This document shows, one piece after another, positions 22,557-33,306 of a stretch of 64,000 nucleotides of DNA. How positions within the stretch are numbered: position 1 is the first letter of the stretch; each line of letters begins with the position of its first letter. Under the pieces are notes generated by a model, which did no database searches, was not told the DNA's origin, and saw only the letters and a program-made list of their open reading frames with translations. A program made the translations under genes and the position numbers. This stretch comes from Tricholoma matsutake. Lineage: Eukaryota > Basidiomycota > Agaricomycetes > Agaricales > Tricholomataceae. Where the stretch lies: NCBI GenBank assembly GCA_026075535.2, contig AP026541.1, positions 4,712,001 through 4,776,000 of the forward strand, in the 5' to 3' direction.

Positions 22557-23361
22557 ATGTCCATCGATGTACATGAAGCAATGTTAGTGCGCTGCATTTG
22601 TTCCGTGATGCTGAACTTGAATTTGCATAGTAAAGCTATCCGGGACATGCTGCCCATCATAGATCCCGAAGAGGACTATCTCACTATTGTAGCGGCAGAA
22701 GAAAAGATTGCCTCCACTGAAGCCAAGAGAAAGAAGGAACTGGAAGAAGCGTATACCAATTTGAAAGGTCTGCTGCACTGTGGAGTATAAGAACCACTGA
22801 AACGAGACCAGACCTCCTTGCACAGCACTCTCCAAGGTTCTCGAGGCCGCGCGTGTCTCTTCAACACGGCCGGCCTCAGTCCCGTCAGCCGAAGCACATG
22901 CAGGCACTCTGAACGAGCTCGATATCAGTCGACTGTCTCTCGCGAAGTCTATCAGTGATGTTGAGGGTTTAATCGCAAGCCGAGAAGCTGAGCTTGCGGC
23001 GCTCAAAGAGGAAGCACGAAAGTTGGAAGACTACGATCCAGCATTGGAACACGAGAAGGAACTTGATGGTACTGCGTGAGTCTGTGTTTACCATATCAAC
23101 GATGTTTGGACACCAATATCAGCCGTCATAGCCTGCGACTACAGATATACAAGGGATTAGGCTTCGAGCCTATTATCAAGAACGGAGATATGATAAAGAT
23201 GCTCGTCCGTATGTGTTCATATGATTGTCTTCCTCCTCTTTTCTAATGCACCAGCCATCTGCTCAGATGCGCAATCGGGCGATATTCATAGCGTTGAATT
23301 CACTGGCGACAGGACCGATTTCGAACATACTCAACTGCTCTGGAAGCTTGTGGGGTCCTGA
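22557..23361 (+). CDS. SPC24: Kinetochore Ndc80-complex subunit Spc24
   Basis: Links the Ndc80 complex to the inner kinetochore. Five exons, about 205 residues. The start at 22557 gives MSIDVHEA, continuing across an intron to IKAIRDMLPIIDPEEDYLTIVAAEEKI. A long coiled coil follows (EAKRKKELEEAYTNLKALSKVLEAAR..., SLAKSISDVEGLIASREAEL). The C-terminal globular domain reads LRLQIYKGLGFEPI, then a short KNGDMIKMLV strand and, after the last intron, AQSGDIHSVEFTGDRTDFEHTQLLWKLVGS. The ending on an aromatic/Leu-rich helix is characteristic of Spc24. Its stop codon is 121 bp from the CAF-1 stop codon on the other strand. Confidence 0.9.
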
Positions 23362-23482
23362 CCTTCTCTGGATTGCACATTCAAGTGCTGCATTCATTTC
23401 ATCGTTAGTAGCTGTAAAATGGTATCTGTATTTTCAAAAAAATAACAATACAACGTAAGTAAAGTAAAAACAGGGAAATCAG

Positions 23483-26421
23483 TTAATGGATTGCTAAGAT
23501 AGCAGCATCTGCGTCAAGACTATGGTCACAGAGAAGATCACAACTGACCTGAGTATTTGGTTTGATCACCCAAAACTTCCTCTCTTTGCACTTCTCACCA
23601 ACTTCCTTTATTTTGGCTTCGATCGCGTTCTTCTTGACCTTATGTGTACTTAGGTCTCTGTGTATTGAGTCAACGAGGAAGGTAATATTGCTGGCTTGCA
23701 GCGCAGTGACCCTCTCGAGAAGAAACGACAGATGAGCATCCGGAAAAGTTGTTTTAGGCACCAGAACGGGGTTTTTTGTTAACCCAGAGACAACATTTGG
23801 TGTCGAGACGGTTGGTGTGAGAGATGAATTAATTGTCCCATTGTTGTGAACATTACGTCGATCTGGAAGAGAAGGAACAGCGAAGACACCACCGTTCGAT
23901 GAAGTTTTTGTAGTCCGACTGTCTTCCACACACGTTGATATAAATGTGAATGGGTCGATTGGTAACGGTGTGTCTGGGTGCACTGTATCATGAACACTCT
24001 CAAGACGGTCAAATAAAAAATCTGTAGCTTACCGTTGAACAGCTGGATCTGATATGGCTTGAAGAGAGAATGTTCATAGTGTCCAATGGGTGACTCCCAG
24101 CAGGGTCCTTTCGCGAAGGGCACAAGTGGAATGACGACCTTTCGCCGCTTTCCCAAAATTTTCTCGCTGTCTTCTGCCTTTCGTTTTATACTTGGAATAG
24201 GCAAATCAGGGATCACAGGGGGCCTATCTTTGTCATCAAAGGGAATGCTGGGTTCATCATCATCATCGACGAGCCAGCTATCCAAGTCAGAATCGGCAGC
24301 GTCACCGTCTTCATCCTCGTCTTCACCGTCGTCCACAACGTCATCAGCCTCGCCTGGTATTTCTTGTTCCCATTCCTCCCCGCTGTCATAATTGTAATCG
24401 AATATCAAAACGTCCTTTGCGAAGGGAGAACGCGGACCAATTATCCGCGAGTTCCGCGTCCAGGTACCAAAGTATCCTGGTCGCGCGTCTTCATGAAAAA
24501 TAAAGAGTTTCGCGGGTAGCAGCGAACGGTTCGAGAGTTTAGAGAGAAGCGAGCGAACTAGGGGGATGTCGCCTGCGACTTCAGCTTCTGAAAGTTGAGA
24601 GACGATGCCGCGGACGGAGAAAGGGTTGTGGGTCTTGAGAAGAGGAAATTGCTTGGAAGGACGATGGCTGCGTGAAGGGACAGTGGATAGAGGAAGTGAG
24701 GACAAAATTGAACGAAGGTGATCTAAATGTTACAGATTATTAACAGCTCTGCTGAACAGCACGCAGGAATACTGACCTTCGCAACTTAACCGACTGACAA
24801 CCCCTTTATTGGCTAGCACATCATCGAACACTTCCCTAGGTTGCTCCTCGTCGATCACAATCACATCGCCTTCTATTCTTACAGTTGATAGACCTCCCAT
24901 CCGTTTCTTAGACTCCGAAAACCAATTGATCGGGGCAAGTTGAGTGTCCTTCTTTATGACGAAAGGCTTGAAAGTTTTCTGAAATTCAGACTGGATCCTG
25001 GATGGTCCAGCGACAACTGAATCTGCCTCTTGCGATGGCACATGTGTGGGGACCTTCGGCTTCCCAAAGAAATTTGCCATAAGAGACCGTGACTTGTCCT
25101 GAGCATCCTTTTCTTTCTTCTCTTTTTCAGCTTTGGCAACCTTCTTCTCGAGTCTCTCCTTTTCCTAACAAGTATTTGATCAGATTTGAAGAATAAAACC
25201 ATTACACTAGGGAACATACTTTCGCAGCCTTTTCAGGATCAACGGTTTTCTTGGTTCTAATGCCTTTCGCACCGGCAGTCCCGCAATGCTACGTAGATCA
25301 GTGAGTTGATAGTGGAGAGCAGATCTAGAAACGCACTGTATCGTTCTCTTCATCCTCTCCTTTCTTCTTTTGCTGCTTCTTGCAGCCTTCAGGCGATCCC
25401 TTGGGAGTATCGGCAGTTAAGTCAGAAGGTTTGGAATCCTCAGAGAGATTCTCCTTCGGTGGGAACTTGGTATTTCCTTTGGGATTAAGAATCGCGTCGC
25501 GTTCTTCTTGTGGCAAGGATTCAAAAATGCATAGCAAGTCTTGTTTTGCCTGCCAAAGGCTGTTAACAGACCGAGAAGTGGATTTTACATGACAAGATTC
25601 GCTCACCCGAACTCTCTCAGCTGCCCGGACTTCCGCCTTTTCTCGCGCATTTTTTGGCAACCAATCTTGGTGTTGTTCCTTCACTTCCCATCGCCATATA
25701 CAAAGAGCCGCTGGTGCTTTTGCCCCGCCAACGCCATCGAGACCATAATTATTCCGCTGTACTACGGACTTAATAGCAGCTTCGACTGTACTCAGAGGAA
25801 GCGCGGCTAAAGCGGTTGACGAGTTATCGTACTCTTCGTCCTCGTCCTGAGCTGACAGTAACTCGTTACGAATGTGCTTCGACAGGGCAGAAAGAGTTTT
25901 ATCACTTGAAAGTAAGTTAGGTATCTTCCTTCAGCTGAACAGAACATTTGTACCTCTCATGAGCGAGCTTTGCAATCAATGGTTTATACTTGTCAGGAAT
26001 GGTGGTCAGAGGTGAGGCCTGGCACTCAATACGCTCTTCGAGCATCTGACGAAAGTTGACAATCTCTGATACATGGAGTCAGCTATGAAGATCAAGAGTA
26101 AGAAGGAAAACAGACGCAACCCTGAAGTGTTTCTGATTGTTTTTCAAAAGACATGCATTTCTGCTTGAAATGGACTTTTCCATTTTTGAGTTCCACAAGT
26201 GAAAGTCTTCCAAGGTTGTCTAGAGTAGTTTACGCGTCGTTCAGTGGTTGTGGAGTTTGGCCGACGCGTGAAGCTGACCTTCTCCGTTTGGAGTCGTGAA
26301 TGCAGGACCTGTGCTTTGTATGAGCAGAATACCAATAGATCGGAATGTAAAAACACGTACCTTTGTTGATATCAGAGCCTGACATTTCAGTCAAAGGGCC
26401 TTTCATGGATGTGGCCATCAT
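23483..26421 (-). CDS. RLF2: Chromatin assembly factor 1 large subunit (CAF-1 p150 / Rlf2-Cac1)
   Basis: Deposits H3-H4 on DNA at replication forks through PCNA. The start is at 26421 (MMATSMKGPLTEMSGSD). The first conserved block is LGRLSLVELKNGKVHFKQK, joined across introns. Helical segments and the Lys/Glu-rich KER region follow (KAEKEKKEKDAQDKSRS near 25100), with MANFFGKPKVPTHV, a PIP-box-like FFG element. The histone-binding core has LLPAKLFIFHEDARPGYFGTWTRNS, then FDYNYDSGEEWEQEIPGEADD and a long Asp/Glu run (ED domain), then FAKGPCWESPIGHYE and FKPYQIQLFN. The C-terminus ends in the winged-helix region VKKNAIEAKIKEVGEK with FWVIKPN. About 830 residues, eight or more exons. Its promoter is shared with RFC2. 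Confidence 0.92.
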
Positions 26422-26529
26422 GAATGAAGTCAAACGGCAAAAAAAAAACTTGCGTGGTCGATTTCAAAGTGTGGGAAGCCGACGCGACTCGTCACGAAAT
26501 GGTTGTCACGCGTCTGTGACAACCATATT
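26422..26529. promoter_or_regulatory. Shared CAF-1 / RFC2 promoter with MCB and SCB boxes
   Basis: Only 108 bp separate the two start codons. The interval contains ACGCGT (MCB core, 26508-26513), ACGCGA (one mismatch to the MCB core, 26482-26487) and CACGAAA (SCB core, 26493-26499). In yeasts these bind the G1/S transcription factors MBF and SBF, whose APSES-domain relatives occur in basidiomycetes. Both flanking genes act at the replication fork in S phase. The motifs are seen; the regulation is inferred. Confidence 0.6.
26501..26524. repeat. Perfect 9-bp inverted repeat just upstream of RFC2
   Basis: GGTTGTCAC (26501-26509) and its exact reverse complement GTGACAACC (26516-26524) flank a 6-nt spacer. 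The left arm overlaps the ACGCGT box, and the right arm ends 5 nt before the RFC2 ATG. It may be a dimeric protein site in DNA or a hairpin in the RFC2 leader. Confidence 0.8.
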
Positions 26530-27884
26530 ATGTCTGAGTTATTCTTCAACGCGAAGTCTTCATCTACTCAAAAGCACGCAGTTGAACCTGCACTTCAGCC
26601 TTGGGTTGAGAAGTAGTATGCACTTCTTGCTTCCAAGTCTTTGTTCTTCTCAAGAACCTCTAACAGCAGGCCAAAAACTATTGATGATGTCTCCGCCCAA
26701 GATCACACAATCGCAGTGCTGCAAAAGACTCTCACTTCAACAAATGTACGTAAATTTACTTTGCTTCATGTAATTTTCTTACTTCAGTATAGCTACCTCA
26801 CATGCTCTTCTATGGGCCCCCAGGGACAGGCAAGACTTCCACCATCCTTGCCTTGGCACGACAACTCTTTGGGTATGCTCCACATTACCTATTTTACGGA
26901 TTACTGTTGAATGGACATACAGTCCGGACAATTTCCGCGAAAGAGTTCTAGAATTAAATGCATCAGATGAGCGTGGAATTGGCATCGTCCGGAACAAAAT
27001 CAAGGATTTTGCACGCCAAACGCCCCGCGCTCAAAAAGCCTCTGATGGCAAATCATACCCATGCCCCCCTTACAAGATCATCATTCTTGATGAGGCAGAT
27101 TCTATGACCCAGGATGCGCAAGGAGCCCTCCGAAGAATAATGGAGACGTACGCCCGGATTACACGATTTTGCCTGGTTTGTAATTATGTTACGAGGTAAG
27201 TTCTGTTCGTCAACTGGTTCTTGACTCACATGAGCACACCTACAGAATCATAGAGCCACTTGCATCACGTTGTTCAAAATTTCGTTTTACACCTCTGGAC
27301 TCAGCTTCGTCTTCGGCTCGACTGTCCTACGTTGCCACAGCTGAACATATTGATGTTTCCTCCTCTGTAATCGACACCCTTATTAATACTTCATCTGGTG
27401 ATCTTCGCCGTGCCATTACCTACCTCCAATCTGCATCTCGACTCTCCTCCTCAACAATTCCTCCCACTCCAATTACACCTGCTGATATACAAGAAATTGC
27501 TGGCGTTGTCCCTGATGCAGTGATCAATGACTTTGCCAGCATATTAAAGATTGAGAACGACAATGCGATGAATATCGATGGCATGCGGAAGGAGCAGGGC
27601 GCTTTCGGACTCATCAGAAATAAAGTCACATCTATTATCAGGGAGGGATATTCGGCTGCACAAATACTATCACAAGTGAGTTCACCCCTCATGCGAGCAT
27701 ATCTCGGTTAGTAACAATGTGACAGTTGCATGATGTTGTTATTCTTCATCCTACCTTGAATGGTCGCCAGAAATCATCGTGTGCGCTTATTTTTGCCGAA
27801 GCGGACAAAGCATTATGTGACGGCGCCGATGAGGAACTATGGATTCTAGAAGTAGCACTGAGACTTCATAAAGCCGTCTCATAA
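26530..27884 (+). CDS. RFC2: Replication factor C subunit 2 (clamp loader; human RFC4 type)
   Basis: AAA+ subunit of the PCNA clamp loader. It starts at 26530: [20 protein letters not shown], then [18 protein letters not shown] across an intron (donor TA/GTATGC). Walker A is [20 protein letters not shown], then [20 protein letters not shown], the insert [17 protein letters not shown] (Walker B), and [22 protein letters not shown] with the SRC box ASRCSKFRF after the next intron. The lid and collar follow ([26 protein letters not shown]). The ending is [34 protein letters not shown]. The [16 protein letters not shown] segment and overall order fit yeast Rfc2 better than Rfc4. About 360 residues. 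Confidence 0.93.
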
Positions 27885-28051
27885 CCATTTCTACTATGAT
27901 TTAGTCTCATTCAATCCGTACTCGGTATTTCTACTTCTGCACATACCACATCGATTGAATTTTGGACTGCACAACATAATAGGTGACAAGGTGACAAGGT
28001 GACCGAAGGCATAAGAAAACAGATCTATGGTCTTCCAGACAGTCAATAGGT

Positions 28052-30342
28052 TCATCGGATTCCCGCAGTGGCTTTCTGCAGAGCACGCTTAATGCCCAAC
28101 TGTGCCTTTTTCAGCTCCTCAGCTGTCGATTCCTCCATCTCCAACTTCTCCAGCGCCCGCGCAAGCTCAGCCTCGACCTGTCCCTTGGCACCGCGCTTGA
28201 GCTTCATGCCAATCTCGGGTGACGTGATGGTGCCCTCCACCTGGTGGATATACGCCTCGAGGTCAGATTTAGCCTCATGTCGTGCGGAGAACTCCTTGTC
28301 GGCCATCTTGAACTGCTCGGCATCCTTGATCATTTGGTCGATCTCAGCGGATGAGAGGCGTCCAACCGAATTTGTGATGCCTATAGTGATCACCTGTCAA
28401 TCGACCATCCACCTGGATACTGATAAATGTCATACTGATGGATGCTTTGCGACCAGATGCACGGTCCTGTGCGGACACTTTCAAGAGACCATTAGCGTCA
28501 ACTTCAAAGGTTGTCACCAGCTCTGCCTGTCCGCGGAGCATTGGTGGTATGCCATTAAGCTCAAACTCGCCGAGCAGACGGTTGTCACGGCATTGTGTGC
28601 GCTCACCCTCATAGCTATAAGAGAGACGATTAACGATGGAAACATATTAACTGCGATGGTGCTCACACTGGGAATGTAACAGTAGTTTGGTTGTCCTCGA
28701 CGGTGGTGAATGTCCGTGACTTGTTAGTTGGGATGGGAGTGTTCCGGGGCACGACAACACCGAAGACATCGCCCTGCATGGCGACACCGAGAGAAAGAGG
28801 TGCCACATCAAGGAGGAGTAGATCCTTGGTTTGCTCCGAAGTCTGGCCTGTGAGGACTGCGGCTTGAACGGCTGCGCCATATGCAACGGCCTCATCCGGA
28901 TTGATCGACTTGTTCAATTGACGTCCACCGAAATACTCTGAAACGAGCGCCTGGATCTTTGGAATACGAGTAGAACCACCAACGAGAACTATGTCGTCTA
29001 CTTTTTCGCGAGACATCTTGGCATCCTTCAACACTTTCTCCACAGGTTCAAGGGTAGACTTGAAGGCCGTAGCATTGATCTCCTCGAAACGAGCACGAGT
29101 AATGTTAGCTGAGAAGTCCTCGCCCTGTGGTAGTAGCGTCAGACCTTAGTACTATGTGTCCCAAAAGATCTTTACAAACCTGGTAGAGTGAATCAACTTC
29201 GATCGTGGTCTGAGCGACACTGGATAGCGTCCTCTTGGCACGCTCGCAAGCGCTTCGGAGGCGTCTGAGAGCACGAGCATCGTCTGAGATGTCAAGTTTG
29301 GACTTCCGCTTGAACTCATTCTTGAAGTGTTCAAGGAGAGCATTGTCGAAGTCCTCACCGCCCAAATGTGTGTCGCCAGCAGTCGCTTTTACAGCGAAGA
29401 CACCTCCGCTGATATTTAGCAAAGAGACATCAAAAGTTCCTCCGCCCAAATCGAAGATGAGGACGTTTTTCTCAGTTTTTGATTGACGATCGAGACCATA
29501 GGCGATGGCAGCAGCAGTAGGCTCGTTGATGATGCGGAGAACGTCAAGACCAGCAATCGCACCAGCGTCCTTGGTGGCCAGCCGCTGAGAATCGTTGAAG
29601 TAGGCTGGCACGCTGTGTGAAAATAAAATATGAACAACTGTTGAGCGTCGAACGAAGACAGGAAGGAGACTCACGTCACAACAGCTTTCTTCACTGTCTT
29701 ACCGAGCTTAGCCTCAGAGATTTCCTTCATTTTTGTGAGCACCATGGATGAGATTTCCTGAGGGCTGAAGGTTTTGTCGTCTCCAAGATACTGAACCTTG
29801 ATCAGAGGTGATCCGTCTTTTTCAATGACCTCGAACGGCCAGTGGCTCATATCCTATAGCTGACCTTTTATTTTATGAAGACTACAGTGGAACGTTGACT
29901 GACCTTCTTGACATCAGGGTCGCTGGACAACAGGAAGGAAGATGAGTGTGAAAAAGAGAAGGCACACAAAAGGCAGACCCACTCAAATCGGCGACCGATA
30001 AGACGCTTAGCATCAAAGACGGTGTTACGAGGGTTCATGGCGGCCTGGTTCTTGGCGGCATCACCAATCAAGCGCTCTTCGTTTGAGAAAGCAACATATG
30101 ACGGTGTCGTTCGGTTTCCCTCTGGATACATTGGAGTATGAGGCATAGCAATTTGAACAAGCTAGACAAGATACTCACGGTCGTTGGCAATGATCTCGAC
30201 CCGGTCGTTTTGCCAGACGCCCACACAACTGCAAGCGAAAAGTCGACCATAAATAAGCCAACAAGAGTAAGTAGAATAGGTAGACTTACGAGTATGTGGT
30301 TCCAAGATCAATGCCAATAGCACCGTCGAACAAGTCGTCCAT
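28052..30342 (-). CDS. SSB1: Ribosome-associated Hsp70 of the SSB class
   Basis: Cytosolic Hsp70 that binds nascent chains at the ribosome with the RAC cofactors. The start at 30342 gives [21 protein letters not shown]. ATPase landmarks: [78 protein letters not shown] and [14 protein letters not shown]. The substrate domain has [20 protein letters not shown]. The protein ends ...[15 protein letters not shown], without the EEVD tail of SSA-type Hsp70 or an HDEL signal, which identifies the fungal SSB class rather than SSA or BiP. The SSB-type block [16 protein letters not shown] agrees. About 615 residues, the usual length, from about nine exons. It is head to head with the gene for mitochondrial uS2m, 123 bp apart. 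Confidence 0.95.
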
Positions 30343-30465
30343 TTTTTTTTAAAGTGAGAAGTCGGGTCAGTGGTTGTGGGTTGATGAAAAAAAATCGATG
30401 GTGATGAGGTAAGCAAGCCTGGAAAGTTGCACAGCCACTTGTGCAGTTATATCCTTCAGTCGACG

Positions 30466-31372
30466 ATGCTGGTGGTGTCTGCTAGATGTTCTTGCAGAAC
30501 GCCAAGAATTTTCCCAAAAATGGTCGTTCGATGTTTCTCCGGTGAGGAGAACAAACGGCTGGAGACACAGAAAGACTGGATGCATTTTCAACTTCACCGA
30601 GCTGAGCTCAAGTCATTGAGTGCGCCATCTCAAGTTTCTTTCGAAAACGGGTATCTTACTGATCACGAACGCACAAGTCAAGACATTTTCTGAATATGGA
30701 TCAAACATAAGTCCAGAGAACTCCTTCAAGCCCAGAGATGGACTGCACAATCCCCCGTCACATGCCACATTATCTGCCCTTCTAGCGTCTGGTGCGCATT
30801 TTGGCCATTCTTCCACACGAATGAACCCCAACTTCATCCCATACGCTTATGGCTCCCGTGCTGGCGTCACCATCATCGATCTTGACCAGACCTTACCCAT
30901 GCTTCGTCGAGCAGCAAACCTCGTGCGCGCAGTGGCCTATGCGAAAGGCCAGATTATCTTTGTTGGCACGAGACCAGACCTGCGACCAATCGTTCAAAAG
31001 GCTGCAGAACGATTGGGAGAGCGGGGGTATCACGTTGGCGAGCGCTGGTTGCCTGGCACTCTGACGAACAAAATTCAGATGCACAGTCTGGACGTCGTGA
31101 CAACCACCAAGGTGATCCCTGACCTTGTCATTCTGCTCAACCCGCTTGCAAACCTCAATGCCATTCGGGAATGTGCAATCGAGCATGTACCTACCATTGG
31201 AATCATCGACTCAAACGCTGACCCTCGCATCGTCATGTACCCAATACCTGCCAATGACGAGAGCACTCGGACGGCAGAACTCGTGGCTGGTGTGCTGAGT
31301 ATTGCTGCCAGGGAGGGTGTTGCTCTTCAGAAGGCAGGGCACAAAAGCAGATCTGCTCGATACCCCAGCTAA
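30466..31372 (+). CDS. MRP4: Mitochondrial small-subunit ribosomal protein uS2m
   Basis: Component of the mitochondrial small ribosomal subunit. Two exons, about 280 residues, joined by a 61-nt intron with donor GG/GTATCT. The N-terminus MLVVSARCSCRTPRIFPK is basic and Ser/Arg-rich, as expected for an import presequence. The S2 domain follows: ATLSALLASGAHFGHSSTRM, then PNFIPYAYGSRAGVTIIDLD, RRAANLVRAVAYAKGQIIFVG, HVGERWLPGTLTNKIQM, VIPDLVILLNPLANLNAIREC and the hallmark VPTIGIIDSNADPRIVMYPI. It ends RSARYPS after a short extension. Its stop codon is 135 bp from the TRP2 stop codon. Confidence 0.93.
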
Positions 31373-31506
31373 TTAAAATGGGTATGTATGATGATATACT
31401 CTATATATTCTACGTATTTTTCTTGCTGGCTGAGCTCTTCTGGATATCATACCAATATTCTAAATCACCATCATCAATATCTGCTAGGAAAACCACATGA
31501 TGAGAG

Positions 31507-33193
31507 TCACTTACGTTCTGCTCCTTCCAAAGCGCTTACATTGCCTTTGAGCTTGTTGATGGTCTCAATATATTCATCTTCCTCCACGCTGTCGTAAACG
31601 ATACCACCTCCTGCCTGCAAATAGGCCACACCGTTTAGGAACGTCATGGTCCGGATTGCAATGCAAGTGTCCATTTCATCGCTGGCGAAATCAAATCGCC
31701 CTACTGCACCAGCGTAGACACCCCGGCGCTCCTTCTCCAGAGATGAGACAATCTCGATCGCCTTGATTTTGGGAGCTCCAGACACGGTCCCCGCTGGAAA
31801 GATGGACCTGAACGCATCGAACCTAAGTGAATGCTTGAGACCGGGACCGAAGCAGACGTCGATCAAGCATCACACCTTGTCAAGTCCTCACGCAACACAC
31901 CCGACACTTGAGAGGTCAAATGGATGACATGACTGAATTTTTCAACTCTCATCAGATGGTCTACCTTGACTGTTTTCGGCTGACAGACACGATTCACATC
32001 GTTTCGTGCCAGATCGACAAGCATGATATGCTCTGCTCGATCCTTCTCTGAAGCAAGCAGTGCAGCACCCAACTTCTCGTCCTCTGCAATGGCATTCACC
32101 AATTAGCTAAGGTGCAGTGAATAAGCCACGTACCTTCCGGCGTCTTTCCCCGCTTTGTAGTTCCCGCAATCGCATGGTTGTACACGACATTCCTTTCTAC
32201 TTTGCATAATGTTTCAGGGCTGGCACCAACGATTTGGATGTCGCCGCAATCTAGATAAAACATGTAAGGGGAAGGATTGACTTGTCGCAGGTGTCTGTAT
32301 GCATTAAACGGGTGTAATGTTGTAGGTCGGGAAAGACGTTGGGACGGCACAGCTTGTATGATGTCTCCAGCAATGATATGCTTCTTGAGAGTCGTTACAA
32401 ATTCTTCGTACCCCTCTTTTCCAACATTAGACACGCCTACATTTCCCAGCGTAATAGGTGGCTGGTGGGGCTCCGGTGTCACAGCTGTCAGCAGTGACTT
32501 TGCGAGCCTACGCGCCTTTGATACAGCTGTTTGATATACGAAGGCCAGATTGACGGTCCCAGCATTTTTGGGACAAAATACGTGAGAAACAACTTTGAGA
32601 GTTTGGAAGATGTGATCGTAGACGAGAAGTGTGTCCACCAGCATGAACATCGCTTCTGGAACACCGACACCATCTCCAAGTTCGCATGCTGTTTTCGGTT
32701 CGAAATGCTGGATACAATCATAGGACACATAGCCAATGGCCCCACCAGTGAAAGTCGGGATTTCAGGAATTTTCACATATTTATAAAGAGCGAGCTCTTT
32801 TTGAAGAGCAACCATGGGGTCACCAGAAATCTCTTCGCCAGGTCCAGACCTGATCACCTTGAAAGGATCTGGGACATTCTTTATGAGTCTGACAGAACGG
32901 CATCATCAACAAGAACTGACCAGCGCCAATGAAGCTGTAACGCGACACACTTTCACCTCCGATCACTGACTCGAGAAGAAAACTGTATTTCGAATCTTTC
33001 GCAATTCGAAGATAGGCCATGCACGGAGTAATAAGATCAGCTGGGAGTTGGACATAGATAGGAACGCAGTTCCCTCGTTTCTCGTTCAAAACGAGTTGTT
33101 CAATGGTAGCCAGCGAGGGATATGCAGGAAGTTCCTTGAGGAAAAATGAGGCTTGCAGACGATAAGAATGAAAGATCTGACCTGGGGGTCCAT
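31507..33193 (-). CDS. TRP2: Anthranilate synthase component I
   Basis: Converts chorismate to anthranilate, the first committed step of tryptophan synthesis. The preferred start is the ATG at 33193 (MDPQ, spliced to [20 protein letters not shown]); an in-frame ATG upstream near 33268 would add about 25 residues. The regulatory element [20 protein letters not shown] contains the LLES motif that binds feedback-inhibiting tryptophan in this family, so the enzyme is predicted to be feedback-sensitive. Chorismate-site blocks: [91 protein letters not shown] and [17 protein letters not shown]. About 515 residues. There is no glutamine-amidotransferase domain, as expected for the separate fungal TRP3 arrangement. 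Confidence 0.95.
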
Positions 33194-33306
33194 GATGAGA
33201 AGAGAAGGTGGGAGAGCGGTGTGAGCCGCTTCATAAATAGGCAGAAGGCCGTCGCGGCATATCATTATCACTAAAAAGTATTGGATTACTAATCGAGCTC
33301 AACCTC

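Noticed and set aside
22557..27884. SPC24, CAF-1 and RFC2 as a functional chromosome-biology cluster
   Set aside because: Only the CAF-1/RFC2 pair shares a promoter. SPC24 adjoins by a convergent end and its promoter lacks ACGCGT, so a three-gene module is not supported.
28052..28120. Hsp70 lacking the EEVD tail, as if truncated
   Set aside because: The ending [14 protein letters not shown] matches the normal end of SSB-class proteins, which never carry EEVD.
28068..28679. 203-codon open frame on the plus strand opposite the SSB Hsp70 gene
   Set aside because: Long antisense frames opposite Hsp70 genes are a known codon-bias artefact. The minus strand carries the complete conserved protein.
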